Origin: Hahnella lacustris | GTDB lineage: Bacteria; Pseudomonadota; Gammaproteobacteria; Burkholderiales; Burkholderiaceae_A | Direction: 5' to 3' | DNA length: 64,000 bases | Assembly (NCBI GenBank): GCA_965194655.1 | Contig: OZ239148.1 | Location: 1,736,001 to 1,800,000, forward strand | In this document: positions 10,301-19,405 of the stretch, piece after piece | How the letters are laid out: every line of letters starts with the position of its first letter | How positions within the stretch are numbered: the stretch's first letter is position 1 | Made by a program: the position numbers and the translations under genes | The notes under the pieces: generated by a model | Database searches by the model: none | Told to the model about the DNA's origin: nothing | Seen by the model: the letters and a program-made list of their open reading frames with translations, nothing else

Positions 10301-10405
10301 CATCTCGCGTCTCAAGCGCGCAACCCAGTCTGTTCCTAGGGAAGACCCTTGAAAGCCTTGAAAAAGTGCGCGTCGGCTGGGATTGTGAGGGGATCGGGCA
10401 TTCAT
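7316..10405 (-). CDS. ydiJ: FAD- and Fe-S-containing dehydrogenase, YdiJ / D-2-hydroxyglutarate dehydrogenase type
   Basis: Fusion of a GlcD-like FAD oxidase and a GlcF-like iron-sulfur subunit, 1029 residues from the chosen start, close to E. coli YdiJ, which oxidises D-2-hydroxyglutarate. The FAD-binding PCMH domain covers roughly residues 45-270 (MRGAGTSQCGQ, NNSCGSRSLAYGN). The C-terminal oxidase half contains HASVGTLHVRP and SGEHGDGLVRSEW. The iron-sulfur part has CVSCKGCQRECPTGVDM, and two CCG-type motifs, NLCCGRTAL and SSCCGMAG, follow. An ATG at 10405 has GGAGGG seven bases upstream and is preferred to the longer start at 10438. It is divergent from an aminotransferase gene only 35 bases away. 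The exact 2-hydroxyacid substrate is not proven by sequence. Confidence 0.88.
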   Translation of the reverse strand: MNARSPHNPSRRALFQGFQGSSLGTDWVARLRREMQGEVYSDLPSRGRYATDASIYQLMPLAVAAPKSLLDLRVALDVARDAKVPVLMRGAGTSQCGQTVGEALVIDQSAYLRNIQTPDLQRQTVWVEPGVVLDQLNQALKPHGLWFPVDVSTAAQCTIGGMAGNNSCGSRSLAYGNMVHNVRAIDAILDDGTRARFEGFGDGQPMVLGTRRLSDLVSRLHQIADGVRSEIGEHWPKVMRRVGGYSLDIFHPQSERPYTADGSINLSHLLVGSEGTLASFEGIELSLAPIPRHKRLGVVNFPSFQMAMEMTRAIVGLKPVAVELVDRTMIELCRFNPNFAPVIERALVSPDGRTTEALLLVEFAGEEAQVLDERLRALDTLVSDHGLPGWVVQMASPSDQSALWEVRKAGLNIMMSLRGDGKPISFIEDCAVPLEHLAEYTAALTEVFARHGTQGTWYAHASVGTLHVRPILDMRRDGAEKMRSIAQEASDLVRRFKGAFSGEHGDGLVRSEWVSWQFGPRLTRAFEEVKDAFDPQNRLNPGKIVRATRMDDRRLFRFSPSYRVLPIQPALDWSEWNVQNDPARPSPPGGLGVHVGAPGSGDDPALGLAKAVEMCNNNGHCRKFDAGTMCPSYRVTRQEQHVVRGRANTFRLALSGQIPGGLESDAVQEALSLCVSCKGCQRECPTGVDMARMKLEAQYARGRSQGWPLRDRLVVALPTLSVWMRTWPGLRWLPKLREVVPGLSGLLEPALGIARNRSLQPWASRRVRLALNGFPSVSIEHADVVLWVDSLTEAYHPERIAVAHRLISRFGLKVSLIGALQGQNLCCGRTALSVGDVDEAKRRAGELLAALAPAISRKTPIVGLEPSCLLSLRDEWLAMGFGVAASALSAQAKLFEEWWVEAHTSGQIELPSGLLQRPVALHGHCHQKAAGAMPAVTRALESVGYCVTPIQSSCCGMAGVFGLRPEHQSISRAMAELSLAPSIRALPPDTLLVADGLSCQHQIQDLLPRKALHAVEALALALGESLDNG

Positions 10406-10440
10406 GGTTTGCCCTCCATCCTCCCTGATCTTGGCCACTT

Positions 10441-11706
10441 ATGCATCGTGATTCTCCCCAACCCATCAATCCGCGCAACGCACTCAATCGAACGGGACTC
10501 GGTCGTCATTTCCTACAGATCCCGGGACCCAGTAACGTGCCTGACCGCGTGCTGCGCGCCATGGACTTCCCCACCATCGACCATCGAGGTCCGGAGTTCG
10601 CGGCGCTGGCCACCCAGATCCTGACCGCCATTCGGCCTGTCTTTGGGACCCGCCAGCCAGTTGTCATCTATGCAGGTTCAGGAACCGGCGCCTGGGAGGC
10701 CGCTCTGGTGAACACGCTCAGCCCAGGGGATCAAGTGCTCATGGTGGACTCCGGCCACTTTGCGGGCCTCTGGAAGTCTCTGGCGACCAAGCTCGGGCTC
10801 CAACCCATCTGTCTCGAATCAGACTGGTCCCAGCCCGTAGACCCCCAGGCCATTGAAGACCAACTCAGGGCCGATACGGCTCGGTCCATACGGGCGGTGT
10901 GTGTGGTTCACAACGAGACCTCGACCGGCGTGATCTCCGATATTCGTGCCATTCGCTCGGCCATCGACGCGGTGGGCCACCCTGCACTGCTGATGATCGA
11001 CACCGTCTCCTCCCTTGGTTGTGCACCGGTGGAGCACGACGCATGGGGCGTGGATGTCACGGTCAGTGGGTCACAAAAAGGCTTGATGCTCCCGCCCGGG
11101 TTGTGTTTCAACGCTGTCAGTGAGAAGGCACTTGCAGCGCAGGCCCAGGCCAAACTTCCCCGCGCCTACTGGCGATGGGATGAGGTACTCAAGGCGAACG
11201 AGAAGGGGAGTTGGCCCAGCACGCCCGCCACCAACTTACTGTACGGCCTGGCCGAGGCCCTAGACCTCATTCGTGAGGAAGGCCTCGAGGCCATTTATGC
11301 TCGACATCGTCGGCATGCCCGCGCCGCTCGGGCGGCCGTGAAGGCTTGGGGACTGGAAACCGTCTGCCAGCGACCCGAGGCCCACAGCCCCATCGTCACC
11401 GCCGTTCGCATGCCCACCGAGGGTGGAAAACCAGCAGTCAATGCTGACGTTTTCCGCGAGCAAGCGCTTACAAATTTCAACCTCTCTCTGGGGACCGGTC
11501 TCTCCAAGCTCAGTGGTCAGGTCTTTCGACTGGGGCACCTTGGAGACTTCAATGACCTCAGCCTCCTAGGAATGCTCGGTGGCGTGGAGATGACCCTGCA
11601 GCTGACGAAAACGCCCCACACCGCAGGAGGTGTTCAGGCTGCGTTGAATCACCTGTCGGCTGCAAGCTCTGCGCTGGCCAGCACCCGACCCATCGCGGCG
11701 GCGTGA
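10441..11706 (+). CDS. Class V aminotransferase, serine-glyoxylate aminotransferase type
   Basis: PLP enzyme predicted to transfer the amino group of serine (or alanine) to glyoxylate, giving hydroxypyruvate and glycine. The 421 residues show the start signature FLQIPGPSNVPDRVL, the loop YAGSGTGAWEAALVN, DTVSSLG before the cofactor site, and the Schiff-base lysine K213 in GSQKGLMLPPG. LSLGTGLSKLSGQVFRLGHLGD near the C-terminus is diagnostic of this branch. Divergent placement next to a YdiJ/GlcD-type dehydrogenase suggests linked hydroxyacid and glyoxylate metabolism. No clear ribosome binding site precedes the ATG. Its last 58 bases overlap the convergent lytic transglycosylase gene. Confidence 0.9.
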   Translation: MHRDSPQPINPRNALNRTGLGRHFLQIPGPSNVPDRVLRAMDFPTIDHRGPEFAALATQILTAIRPVFGTRQPVVIYAGSGTGAWEAALVNTLSPGDQVLMVDSGHFAGLWKSLATKLGLQPICLESDWSQPVDPQAIEDQLRADTARSIRAVCVVHNETSTGVISDIRAIRSAIDAVGHPALLMIDTVSSLGCAPVEHDAWGVDVTVSGSQKGLMLPPGLCFNAVSEKALAAQAQAKLPRAYWRWDEVLKANEKGSWPSTPATNLLYGLAEALDLIREEGLEAIYARHRRHARAARAAVKAWGLETVCQRPEAHSPIVTAVRMPTEGGKPAVNADVFREQALTNFNLSLGTGLSKLSGQVFRLGHLGDFNDLSLLGMLGGVEMTLQLTKTPHTAGGVQAALNHLSAASSALASTRPIAAA

Positions 11707-12359
11707 ATGCGATCTCGGGTACCCATTACCTTCAAAGGGTAGCTGGACTCACCACCAGGTCCTACGCCGACATAGGCTGCGAGTGCGGCCTCCACCGTGA
11801 GATAGCGATCCAGGTATTCGCGCAGAATCTGAGCGCCCACCTGGATGTTGGCGTTCGGATCGAGTGCAGCATCGACGCCTCCAAAAGCAGAGAATCGATC
11901 AGCATGCACCTTGGGCATGACCTGCATGAGGCCTTTGGCGCCCGCCACACTCTCGGCGAGGGGATTGAATGCGGACTCAATCGAGATCACTGCCAAGATC
12001 AGATAGGGGTCCAGGCGATGATCGGAGGCGGCAGCGAACGCAGCGGAGACAATCTGTTCGGTTGCAGCCAAGGCCACTCTGTGCTTTCGAGCAATCCATC
12101 GAGCTGCTCGAGCCTGCTCTACATTCAGCACCGAAGGTTTCGCTGAAAAAACCGACGCGAGCGTTGGTCGATAAAGCGCCGAGTAGGCGACCTTGAACCA
12201 ACCTGCTGAGCGCTCTCGTCCCGCCTCAGTGGCAATGGTCGAGAGGGCCACCACGACAGCGACCACGACGCCTACCCCATGTCGATGGAGAAAGTCGCTC
12301 TCTCGAGGCTGACTAGCGTGCTGGGATTGGGGCTCATTCACAGGTTTTCGATCATCCAT
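11649..12359 (-). CDS. Lytic transglycosylase, SLT domain, membrane-anchored
   Basis: Periplasmic enzyme that cleaves the MurNAc-GlcNAc bond of peptidoglycan to form 1,6-anhydro ends. The 236-residue protein has an N-terminal membrane segment at about residues 28-43. The SLT (MltE/Slt70-like) domain follows at about residues 110-225, with catalytic glutamate E128 in ISIESAFNPLA and the downstream motif GAKGLMQVMP. It starts inside the end of dacB (22-base overlap), so the two cell-wall genes are probably co-translated. The 3' end overlaps the convergent aminotransferase gene. It is a short family member with no extra sugar-binding domain visible. Confidence 0.88.
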   Translation of the reverse strand: MDDRKPVNEPQSQHASQPRESDFLHRHGVGVVVAVVVALSTIATEAGRERSAGWFKVAYSALYRPTLASVFSAKPSVLNVEQARAARWIARKHRVALAATEQIVSAAFAAASDHRLDPYLILAVISIESAFNPLAESVAGAKGLMQVMPKVHADRFSAFGGVDAALDPNANIQVGAQILREYLDRYLTVEAALAAYVGVGPGGESSYPLKVMGTRDRIHAAAMGRVLASAELAADR

Positions 12360-13771
12360 TCAACAAGTTGGTCTAGCGGAACGCGCGCCAAACGGGCCTG
12401 AGGGTGGTTTACAAAGGCTGAGAAGGCAATCATTCGCCCGCTCTTGGCCTGGACGTAGCCCGCATAGGCGCGAACCTCGTCGAGGGTACCCGTCTTGACC
12501 CAGGCCTTTCCTCGAACGCGCTCGTCTTTCAGACGTCGTCTTAAGGTGCCCTCAAGCCCAGCTGCTGGCAGCGTTTCAACCCAACGCACCGCCCCCGGCC
12601 CTTGAATGCCGTCCAGGAGCAAGCGCGTCATGTTTCTGGCAGAGATTCTCTCATGGCGACTGAGACCTGACCCGTTGTCGAGCACCATCTCGGGAAAGTG
12701 GAGCCCGCGCTTGAGTAGCCACTGACTCACCTTCAGACTTGCATCCTCTCGAGTTCCTGCGCCCCCAGTTTGGGCGGATAGCCCCAGGAAGACCGTTCGC
12801 GCCATGGGGTTATTGCTGAGCTTGTTGATGTCGGCCAGGAGCTCCAGCATGGGCCGCGGCGAAGTCCACTCCAACGCCAGTTCCGAGCCCTCAGGCACTC
12901 GACCGGCCTTTGCGGTCATGCTGAATGTCCCTCCAGCGGCACGCCAGGCCTGAGCAAAGAGGCGGTGCGCAAACTGAAGGTGGTCAAACACGCTCACATA
13001 AAGCTCCGCTCCCGGGCAGCTCCGACCCATCTTTCCACGCACCACCAAGCGCCCTGAGTCCGCCCAGTCGAGGTGAAATTGATTGGCGGAGCAGTGTCCG
13101 GAAACGAGTTGCAAGGCAGACCGAAGCGCCAGCCCTTGAAGCCCCGGATCCGCCTGAAGTTTCACCTGATGGCCTGCTCGCCACATACTGAGCCGGACTG
13201 CCTTGAAGTTCAGCATCGCCGCATGAGGGGTCACGTTGTAGGGCTTAAGGGGCTGGCCATCAAACTGCCCAGGAGGGGCCTCGGGCTCTGCGAACAGCCC
13301 GCCGTCGAGCCGCCACTCTCCTCTCAGTTCCCGATATCCCTTGGCTCGAAGACCAGCCACCATCTGCTCAAGATCCTCCTTCACCAGCTTGGGGTCTCCG
13401 CCGCCCTGAAGGGTCATCACACCCTGAAACACGCCCTGCCGAAGTCGCCCCTGAGCCCAGACACGTGTCTTGAAGCGAAAGTCCTCTCCGAGGAGCCCCA
13501 GCGCAGCCCTGGTCGTCACCACTTTGATGGTGCTGGCGGGATTGAATGGCCGATCTGCCTGATGCTCGAGCCTGACCTGGCCGTCTGCGGAGACAACAGA
13601 CAAGGCAAGCGCGTCCGCAGGCAGACCCGCTGCAGTGAACAAACCCACGGCAGCCTGGTCTTGAGGAAGGGGGGATGGCTGAGCGGAGGCGAGCAGGCTT
13701 GCTCCACCAACAATAAATGTTAGTGTCACATTAAGCGCCCACCATCCGTGGCGCACTGGAGAAAACAACAT
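12338..13771 (-). CDS. dacB: D-alanyl-D-alanine carboxypeptidase/endopeptidase (PBP4)
   Basis: Periplasmic class C penicillin-binding protein that trims peptidoglycan stem peptides and cuts cross-links. The 477-residue length is typical of PBP4. There is a signal sequence (hydrophobic stretch near residues 14-29, cleavage around ASA-QP). All three active-site motifs are present: SxxK in PASTIKVV, SxN in KLSNNPMA, and KTG in VKTGTLDEV. It forms an operon with the lytic transglycosylase gene. Its ATG shares two bases with the start of the divergent zinc finger gene. A GTG 14 codons in is an alternative start but would leave a signal peptide without positive charges. Confidence 0.93.
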   Translation of the reverse strand: MLFSPVRHGWWALNVTLTFIVGGASLLASAQPSPLPQDQAAVGLFTAAGLPADALALSVVSADGQVRLEHQADRPFNPASTIKVVTTRAALGLLGEDFRFKTRVWAQGRLRQGVFQGVMTLQGGGDPKLVKEDLEQMVAGLRAKGYRELRGEWRLDGGLFAEPEAPPGQFDGQPLKPYNVTPHAAMLNFKAVRLSMWRAGHQVKLQADPGLQGLALRSALQLVSGHCSANQFHLDWADSGRLVVRGKMGRSCPGAELYVSVFDHLQFAHRLFAQAWRAAGGTFSMTAKAGRVPEGSELALEWTSPRPMLELLADINKLSNNPMARTVFLGLSAQTGGAGTREDASLKVSQWLLKRGLHFPEMVLDNGSGLSRHERISARNMTRLLLDGIQGPGAVRWVETLPAAGLEGTLRRRLKDERVRGKAWVKTGTLDEVRAYAGYVQAKSGRMIAFSAFVNHPQARLARVPLDQLVEWMIENL

Positions 13772-14030
13772 GGCCCTCGAGAAAAATGAAAATTATTTTG
13801 AACTGACAGACGAGAGTGATCGCGCGTCTGCCATCGAGGCTCAGTTTAATGAAGATGCGCTCGAAGAAGCGCGACGCAAGACCGCGCCCGAGACCAGTCC
13901 AGACTTTGATGGCCTTCACTGCATCGACTGCGGAGAGGGAATCCCCGCGGCCCGCCTCAAGCTTGGCAAGATTCGCTGCATCGACTGCCAAACCCTTAAA
14001 GAGAAGCAAGGCCGGTTTTTCGGAGGCTAA
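13770..14030 (+). CDS. Small DksA/TraR-type C4 zinc finger protein
   Basis: An 86-residue protein with two CxxC pairs, CIDCGEGIP and IRCIDCQ, separated by 17 residues, matching the C-terminal zinc finger of the DksA/TraR family (YbiI-like short members). The long coiled-coil arm of true DksA is missing. The N-terminal half is acidic and probably helical. In characterised family members the finger contacts RNA polymerase; whether this one does is unknown. GGAG lies eight bases before the ATG, so the start is well supported. It sits between divergent dacB and the groES promoter. Confidence 0.85.
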   Translation: MALEKNENYFELTDESDRASAIEAQFNEDALEEARRKTAPETSPDFDGLHCIDCGEGIPAARLKLGKIRCIDCQTLKEKQGRFFGG

Positions 14031-14046
14031 GCCCTCCCCACCCCCC

Positions 14047-14075
14047 TTGAAAACGGGGACATCTGCCCCTACTAT
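14047..14075 (+). promoter_or_regulatory. Sigma-70-type promoter of groESL
   Basis: TTGAAA at 14047-14052 and TACTAT at 14070-14075 are separated by 17 bases, a near-consensus housekeeping promoter. Its -10 box abuts the CIRCE operator, so HrcA binding would block initiation. The predicted start is around 14082, giving a leader of about 75 bases before groES. Confidence 0.8.
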
Positions 14076-14101
14076 TAGCACTCAAGGGGATTGAGTGCTA
14101 A
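14075..14101 (+). promoter_or_regulatory. CIRCE operator (HrcA binding site)
   Basis: An exact match to the consensus TTAGCACTC-N9-GAGTGCTAA, with arms at 14075-14083 and 14093-14101. CIRCE is bound by the repressor HrcA, whose activity depends on GroE, so groESL here is predicted to be heat-inducible by HrcA derepression. No hrcA gene lies in the window. Confidence 0.96.
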
Positions 14102-14156
14102 CACCCTCCCCGAATCCTCCCGTTAACCGTTATTCACCATATGGAGTGAACACAGT

Positions 14157-14447
14157 ATGAAACTGCGTCCCCTGCACGACCGCCTTGTGGTCAAACGCCT
14201 GGACAATGAGCGCAAAACCGCCTCCGGCATTGTTATCCCCGAAAATGCCGCTGAAAAGCCCGACCAGGGCGAAGTCCTCGCCGTGGGCAACGGAAAGATC
14301 CAAGAAGACGGCAAACAGCGCCCCCTCGACGTGAAAGTCGGCGATCGCGTGCTGTTCGGCAAATACTCAGGCCAGACCGTCAAGGTCGACGGCGAAGAGC
14401 TGCTGGTTCTGCGCGAAGACGACGTCATGGCCGTCATCGAAGCCTAA
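14157..14447 (+). CDS. groES: Co-chaperonin GroES
   Basis: Heptameric lid of the GroEL chaperonin. The 96-residue length is standard. It begins with KLRPLHDRLVVKRL and contains the mobile loop region ERKTASGIVIPENAAEKP, then GDRVLFGKYSG and the C-terminal LREDDVMAVIE. A GGAG element precedes the ATG. It is the first gene of groES-groEL and lies downstream of the CIRCE-controlled promoter. Confidence 0.98.
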   Translation: MKLRPLHDRLVVKRLDNERKTASGIVIPENAAEKPDQGEVLAVGNGKIQEDGKQRPLDVKVGDRVLFGKYSGQTVKVDGEELLVLREDDVMAVIEA

Positions 14448-14481
14448 GCCCACTCGCACACTGATTTAGGAGAAATATCAA

Positions 14482-16122
<1,641 letters not shown>

Positions 16123-16159
16123 GCTCTCCCTCGAAGGGGGCCCTCCAGCCCCCCTCCTC

Positions 16160-16693
16160 CTAGCCCCGGCCTTGTGCCGGGGTTTTTTTTGGCCATCCGA
16201 GCCAGCGTGGCACCTCCTGCAGATAGATCGCATAGGGCTGCCCAAACCGCTCACGAAGAAATGTCTCTTCATGGGCAATCACGTGATAGTGAATCAGCCA
16301 CCAGATGGCCGGTGCAAGCAGAGCCGGCCATACGCTATTCATCACGAAGCCCCCTCCGAAGAGGATGAGGAAGTCCCCCAGGTAAATGGGGTTACGACTC
16401 CACGCGAAAGGACCGGTGACGCAGAGGGCCTGCGCTCGACCGAAGGGGTTCACGGTGGTTCGGTGGCGCCAGAGCGTGAGAACGGACCAGAGCATCAGTT
16501 CGAGTCCACCCCCGATGAGCATCCATCCCATTCCCTCCAGCACAGGCTGGTCATGAGCATCCATCGTCCAAGGCAGGTGAAGATCCACCCGCCCCAGGGT
16601 CCACCCAGCAAACACCAAGGCCAGACCGAACGGAACAGGCGGGAGGATGCGCGTTCGGGGACGAGGAATCAAAGGGCTCTCTGGATCATTCAC
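16160..16693 (-). CDS. Small membrane methyltransferase, isoprenylcysteine/phospholipid methyltransferase-like
   Basis: A 177-residue integral membrane protein with about four hydrophobic segments. The C-terminal half carries the ICMT/PEMT-like signature: GPFAWSRNPIYLGDF, then HYHVIAHEETFLRERFGQPY and a final WLGW. In the family these residues form the SAM site of small membrane methyltransferases acting on prenylcysteine, phospholipids or other lipids. The substrate here cannot be read from sequence. The gene is convergent with groEL, and its stop lies within the groEL terminator region. Confidence 0.75.
   Translation of the reverse strand: MNDPESPLIPRPRTRILPPVPFGLALVFAGWTLGRVDLHLPWTMDAHDQPVLEGMGWMLIGGGLELMLWSVLTLWRHRTTVNPFGRAQALCVTGPFAWSRNPIYLGDFLILFGGGFVMNSVWPALLAPAIWWLIHYHVIAHEETFLRERFGQPYAIYLQEVPRWLGWPKKTPAQGRG
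16164..16190 (+). terminator. Rho-independent terminator of groESL
   Basis: CCCCGGC and GCCGGGG arms enclose a short loop, followed directly by eight T residues (16183-16190). It overlaps the last codons of the convergent methyltransferase gene. Confidence 0.92.
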
Positions 16694-16708
16694 TACAGAC
16701 CTCCTTCC

Positions 16709-16739
16709 AAAACAAAAAGGGCTCCCGAAGGAGCCCTTT
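16709..16739 (-). terminator. Terminator of the TonB-dependent receptor gene
   Basis: Ten-base arms AAAGGGCTCC and GGAGCCCTTT enclose a four-base loop (16716-16739). Read on the minus strand, the hairpin is followed by TTTTTGTTTT. It lies 25 bases after the receptor stop codon. Confidence 0.88.
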
Positions 16740-16763
16740 GAGCCTACGCGTTAAACCCTGAAA

Positions 16764-19289
16764 TTAGAAGCTGTGGGTGTAACGGATGTAGGTCTGACGA
16801 CCATAGGAGTCGTACAGGTAGTAGTTGAAGTTACGGCCGTCATAGGCAACCAGGTTGGGGTCACGGGGACCATTCTCACCTGGATACCAGCCCAGCAGGT
16901 TGACAATGCCGAAGCTCACTTTGCCGCCCTTGATGAAGCTGTCTGCAGTGACCTGCAGGTCGTAGGTGCGGACGGAAGGCATGCGACGGGTCGTACCGTT
17001 CTCTCCGATCTGGTTCGCGTTCAGGTAGACGTCTACCTTGGGCGAGACGGTCACCTTGGTGCTCAATACTGCACGCTGCTTGGGCAGACCCAGGGTGCCG
17101 GCGAGCTCATCACCGTCATCGTCATAGCTGATCAGACGAGAAACGGTCAGGCGATGTGACACGGGAATGTTGGCCAGACGATAAGACATGTCTGCCGTGA
17201 TATCCAGACCGGTGGTCTTGATCTCACCCTCGTTGCCGTAGCCAGCAGTGATGCGCTCGATTGCACCTGTGATGGAGTTACGGCTGACACCGAGGCCTGC
17301 AGGCACGGCACGGGGGTCGGAACCGTTGGAGCGATCCACCAGCGTCTGAGCACCGATAGAGGCAATCTTGTCGGTGATCTTGATCTTCCAGTAGTCTGCC
17401 TTCACCGAGATCTTGTCAGTCGCGTCCCACACCACGCCAATCGATGCATTCTCAGACTTCTCTGAGGAGAGGTCGGGGTTTGCAATGAAGTAAGTGTTGA
17501 CCTGAACTTGCTTGGTGTTGGCGTCGGCTGCTGCACCACCAAACGCCACGTAGGTTGCAGGATCAATGACCGACTCAGCCGAGAAGGACTCCTTCTGGGT
17601 CAGGATGGGCAGGGAGGGGGCGGCAAAGCCGGTTCCCACTGCACCACGAACCAGGAGGTTAGGACGAATCTTCCAACGGACGGCTGCCTTGGGCGATGTG
17701 TCTGAACCGTAATCAGAGTAGGACTCGTGACGTGCGGCCAAAGACAGCTCGACACCCTTGGCGACTGGCAGCACAGACTCGGTGAAGTATGAGTTCACCG
17801 AACGTGTACCCGCAGCCGAGTTACCGGCCGAACCAAGAATCACACCAGCCTCAGAGAGGGAGTCGTACTGGTCCTGATACTTCTCCACACGACGCTCAGC
17901 ACCAAAGAGAATCTGGGCTTCACCACCAGCCAGACGCATGAGGGGCATGCTCATGGTCGAGTAAACCTCGGAGATGCGGAAGAAGGAATCGCGGCCAATC
18001 GTGGCCTTGATCGCGTTCAGCACATAGTCAGGGTTGGCACTGGGCTTGAAGATGTCATATTCGCCGGAATTCATGTACTGCTCAGCGATGGGGCGAACGA
18101 TGTAGTTGCGTCCAGTCTCACGGTACTGAGAATCAGTCCAACGGAAGCCTGCATCAATGTCGGTCTTGCCCCAGCTGCCAGAGGTACCCACCAGCAGATC
18201 GTAGACATTGTTGTCAGTATTGGTGTCACGATTACCGGCTGCAGCAAAACGGTGCAGGAGAAATACCGATTTCCCTGCGAGTGCGGGAGCGAGCTGAGAA
18301 GCGATATTGTTGGGGCTATCGCCGTCAAGCGTCACCAGACCAGGAACAGGCGCATAACGGCCAAAGCTCTCAACGCGGGTGATGCTGGCATTGCCGTACA
18401 TCTTCCAGTTTTCATTGATCTTGTACTCGCCCTTCGTGAAGAGCGCGGTGTTCTTGATCGAAGCTTCGTCAGCAGCCACTGCGTTAAAGTTGAACGAGCA
18501 GGTGCCGGAGGCCGTCAAGTAGAAGTTGGTGTCGGTACAGCCACCAGGAACAGCCTTGATCACGCCAGGAATGGCGGAATCGTAGTAGTTGTTGCCGTAA
18601 GAGGACACGCCTGGCGTGACGCCCCAGGGACGCTGGCGGGTGAAGACCATGCCGCGGCCGTTGAATGACATGCCGCCCATGACGCGGCCATTTTTGCCAG
18701 AGGTACCGAAAAGCAAGGAGGCTTCGCGACGCTCACCACCGTCGTTGGACGGATTCGTGAAGCCGGCCATGATCTGGAAGCCTTCGAAGTCTTTACGGGT
18801 GATGATGTTCACCACACCGCCGATGGCATCAGAGCCGTAAACAGCCGACGCACCGTCGGTCAGGATCTCGATGCGCTCAATGGCCCCGAGAGGAATAGAG
18901 TTCATGTCAGAGGCTGAACCAACCATGGGAGCTTTGGGCGCACGACGGCCGTCAATCAGCACGAGGGTGCGACCAGAGCCAAGACCCTTGAGGTCGACAG
19001 ATGCCCAAGACTGAGCGGAGGAACCTGACTGCGGGCGGAAGTTACCGGCCGCTGCAAAGGTCACGCTGCGGATCACTTCAGCAACGGAGGTGGCGCCGCT
19101 GGTGTCGATCTGCTCACGAGAGATCACGGTCACGGGCATCGCGCCCTCGGAGTCCACGCGCTTGAGGCGTGAACCGGTGACGGTCACCGTGGTTTCTTGT
19201 TGGGCAATGGCGAAATCTGCAGCGAGCAGACTTGCACCTGCCATGGCCGCAAACAGCGCGCGGCTCAGGATGGTCTTCTGGGGCACCAT
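16764..19289 (-). CDS. TonB-dependent outer membrane receptor
   Basis: Outer membrane beta-barrel for energised uptake, 841 residues from the chosen ATG, which has GGGAG eight bases upstream and opens a signal peptide ending near AIAQQ. A longer start at 19370 would bury the signal. The plug domain (about residues 40-160) has VTVTGSRLKRVD, GLGSGRTLVLIDGRRAP, IERIEILTDGASAVYGSDAI and GGVVNIITRKD, all typical. The barrel ends in TYIRYTHSF with a terminal aromatic. The ligand is unknown. Nearby oligopeptide importer and peptidase genes suggest peptides or peptide-bound compounds. The gene has its own predicted promoter and terminator. Confidence 0.9.
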   Translation of the reverse strand: MVPQKTILSRALFAAMAGASLLAADFAIAQQETTVTVTGSRLKRVDSEGAMPVTVISREQIDTSGATSVAEVIRSVTFAAAGNFRPQSGSSAQSWASVDLKGLGSGRTLVLIDGRRAPKAPMVGSASDMNSIPLGAIERIEILTDGASAVYGSDAIGGVVNIITRKDFEGFQIMAGFTNPSNDGGERREASLLFGTSGKNGRVMGGMSFNGRGMVFTRQRPWGVTPGVSSYGNNYYDSAIPGVIKAVPGGCTDTNFYLTASGTCSFNFNAVAADEASIKNTALFTKGEYKINENWKMYGNASITRVESFGRYAPVPGLVTLDGDSPNNIASQLAPALAGKSVFLLHRFAAAGNRDTNTDNNVYDLLVGTSGSWGKTDIDAGFRWTDSQYRETGRNYIVRPIAEQYMNSGEYDIFKPSANPDYVLNAIKATIGRDSFFRISEVYSTMSMPLMRLAGGEAQILFGAERRVEKYQDQYDSLSEAGVILGSAGNSAAGTRSVNSYFTESVLPVAKGVELSLAARHESYSDYGSDTSPKAAVRWKIRPNLLVRGAVGTGFAAPSLPILTQKESFSAESVIDPATYVAFGGAAADANTKQVQVNTYFIANPDLSSEKSENASIGVVWDATDKISVKADYWKIKITDKIASIGAQTLVDRSNGSDPRAVPAGLGVSRNSITGAIERITAGYGNEGEIKTTGLDITADMSYRLANIPVSHRLTVSRLISYDDDGDELAGTLGLPKQRAVLSTKVTVSPKVDVYLNANQIGENGTTRRMPSVRTYDLQVTADSFIKGGKVSFGIVNLLGWYPGENGPRDPNLVAYDGRNFNYYLYDSYGRQTYIRYTHSF

Positions 19290-19323
19290 AGAAAAAACTC
19301 CCTCGTGGGTTGAAAGTAGAGAA

Positions 19324-19353
19324 GATATAGCCTTTAAGTCATTCCCGTGACAA
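19324..19353 (-). promoter_or_regulatory. Candidate promoter of the TonB-dependent receptor gene
   Basis: On the minus strand TTGTCA (19353-19348) and TATATC (19329-19324) are 18 bases apart, giving a predicted start about 28 bases before the ATG. The boxes match the consensus moderately, so this is only a likely site. Confidence 0.45.
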
Positions 19354-19405
19354 GACCTAGGGTTAACCATGTTGCGTAAAGGTTACAAACGCTTGTTGCG
19401 CCGCA

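Noticed and set aside
19290..19370. Longer start for the first TonB receptor
   Set aside because: It would place 27 polar residues before a good signal peptide and run through the predicted promoter.
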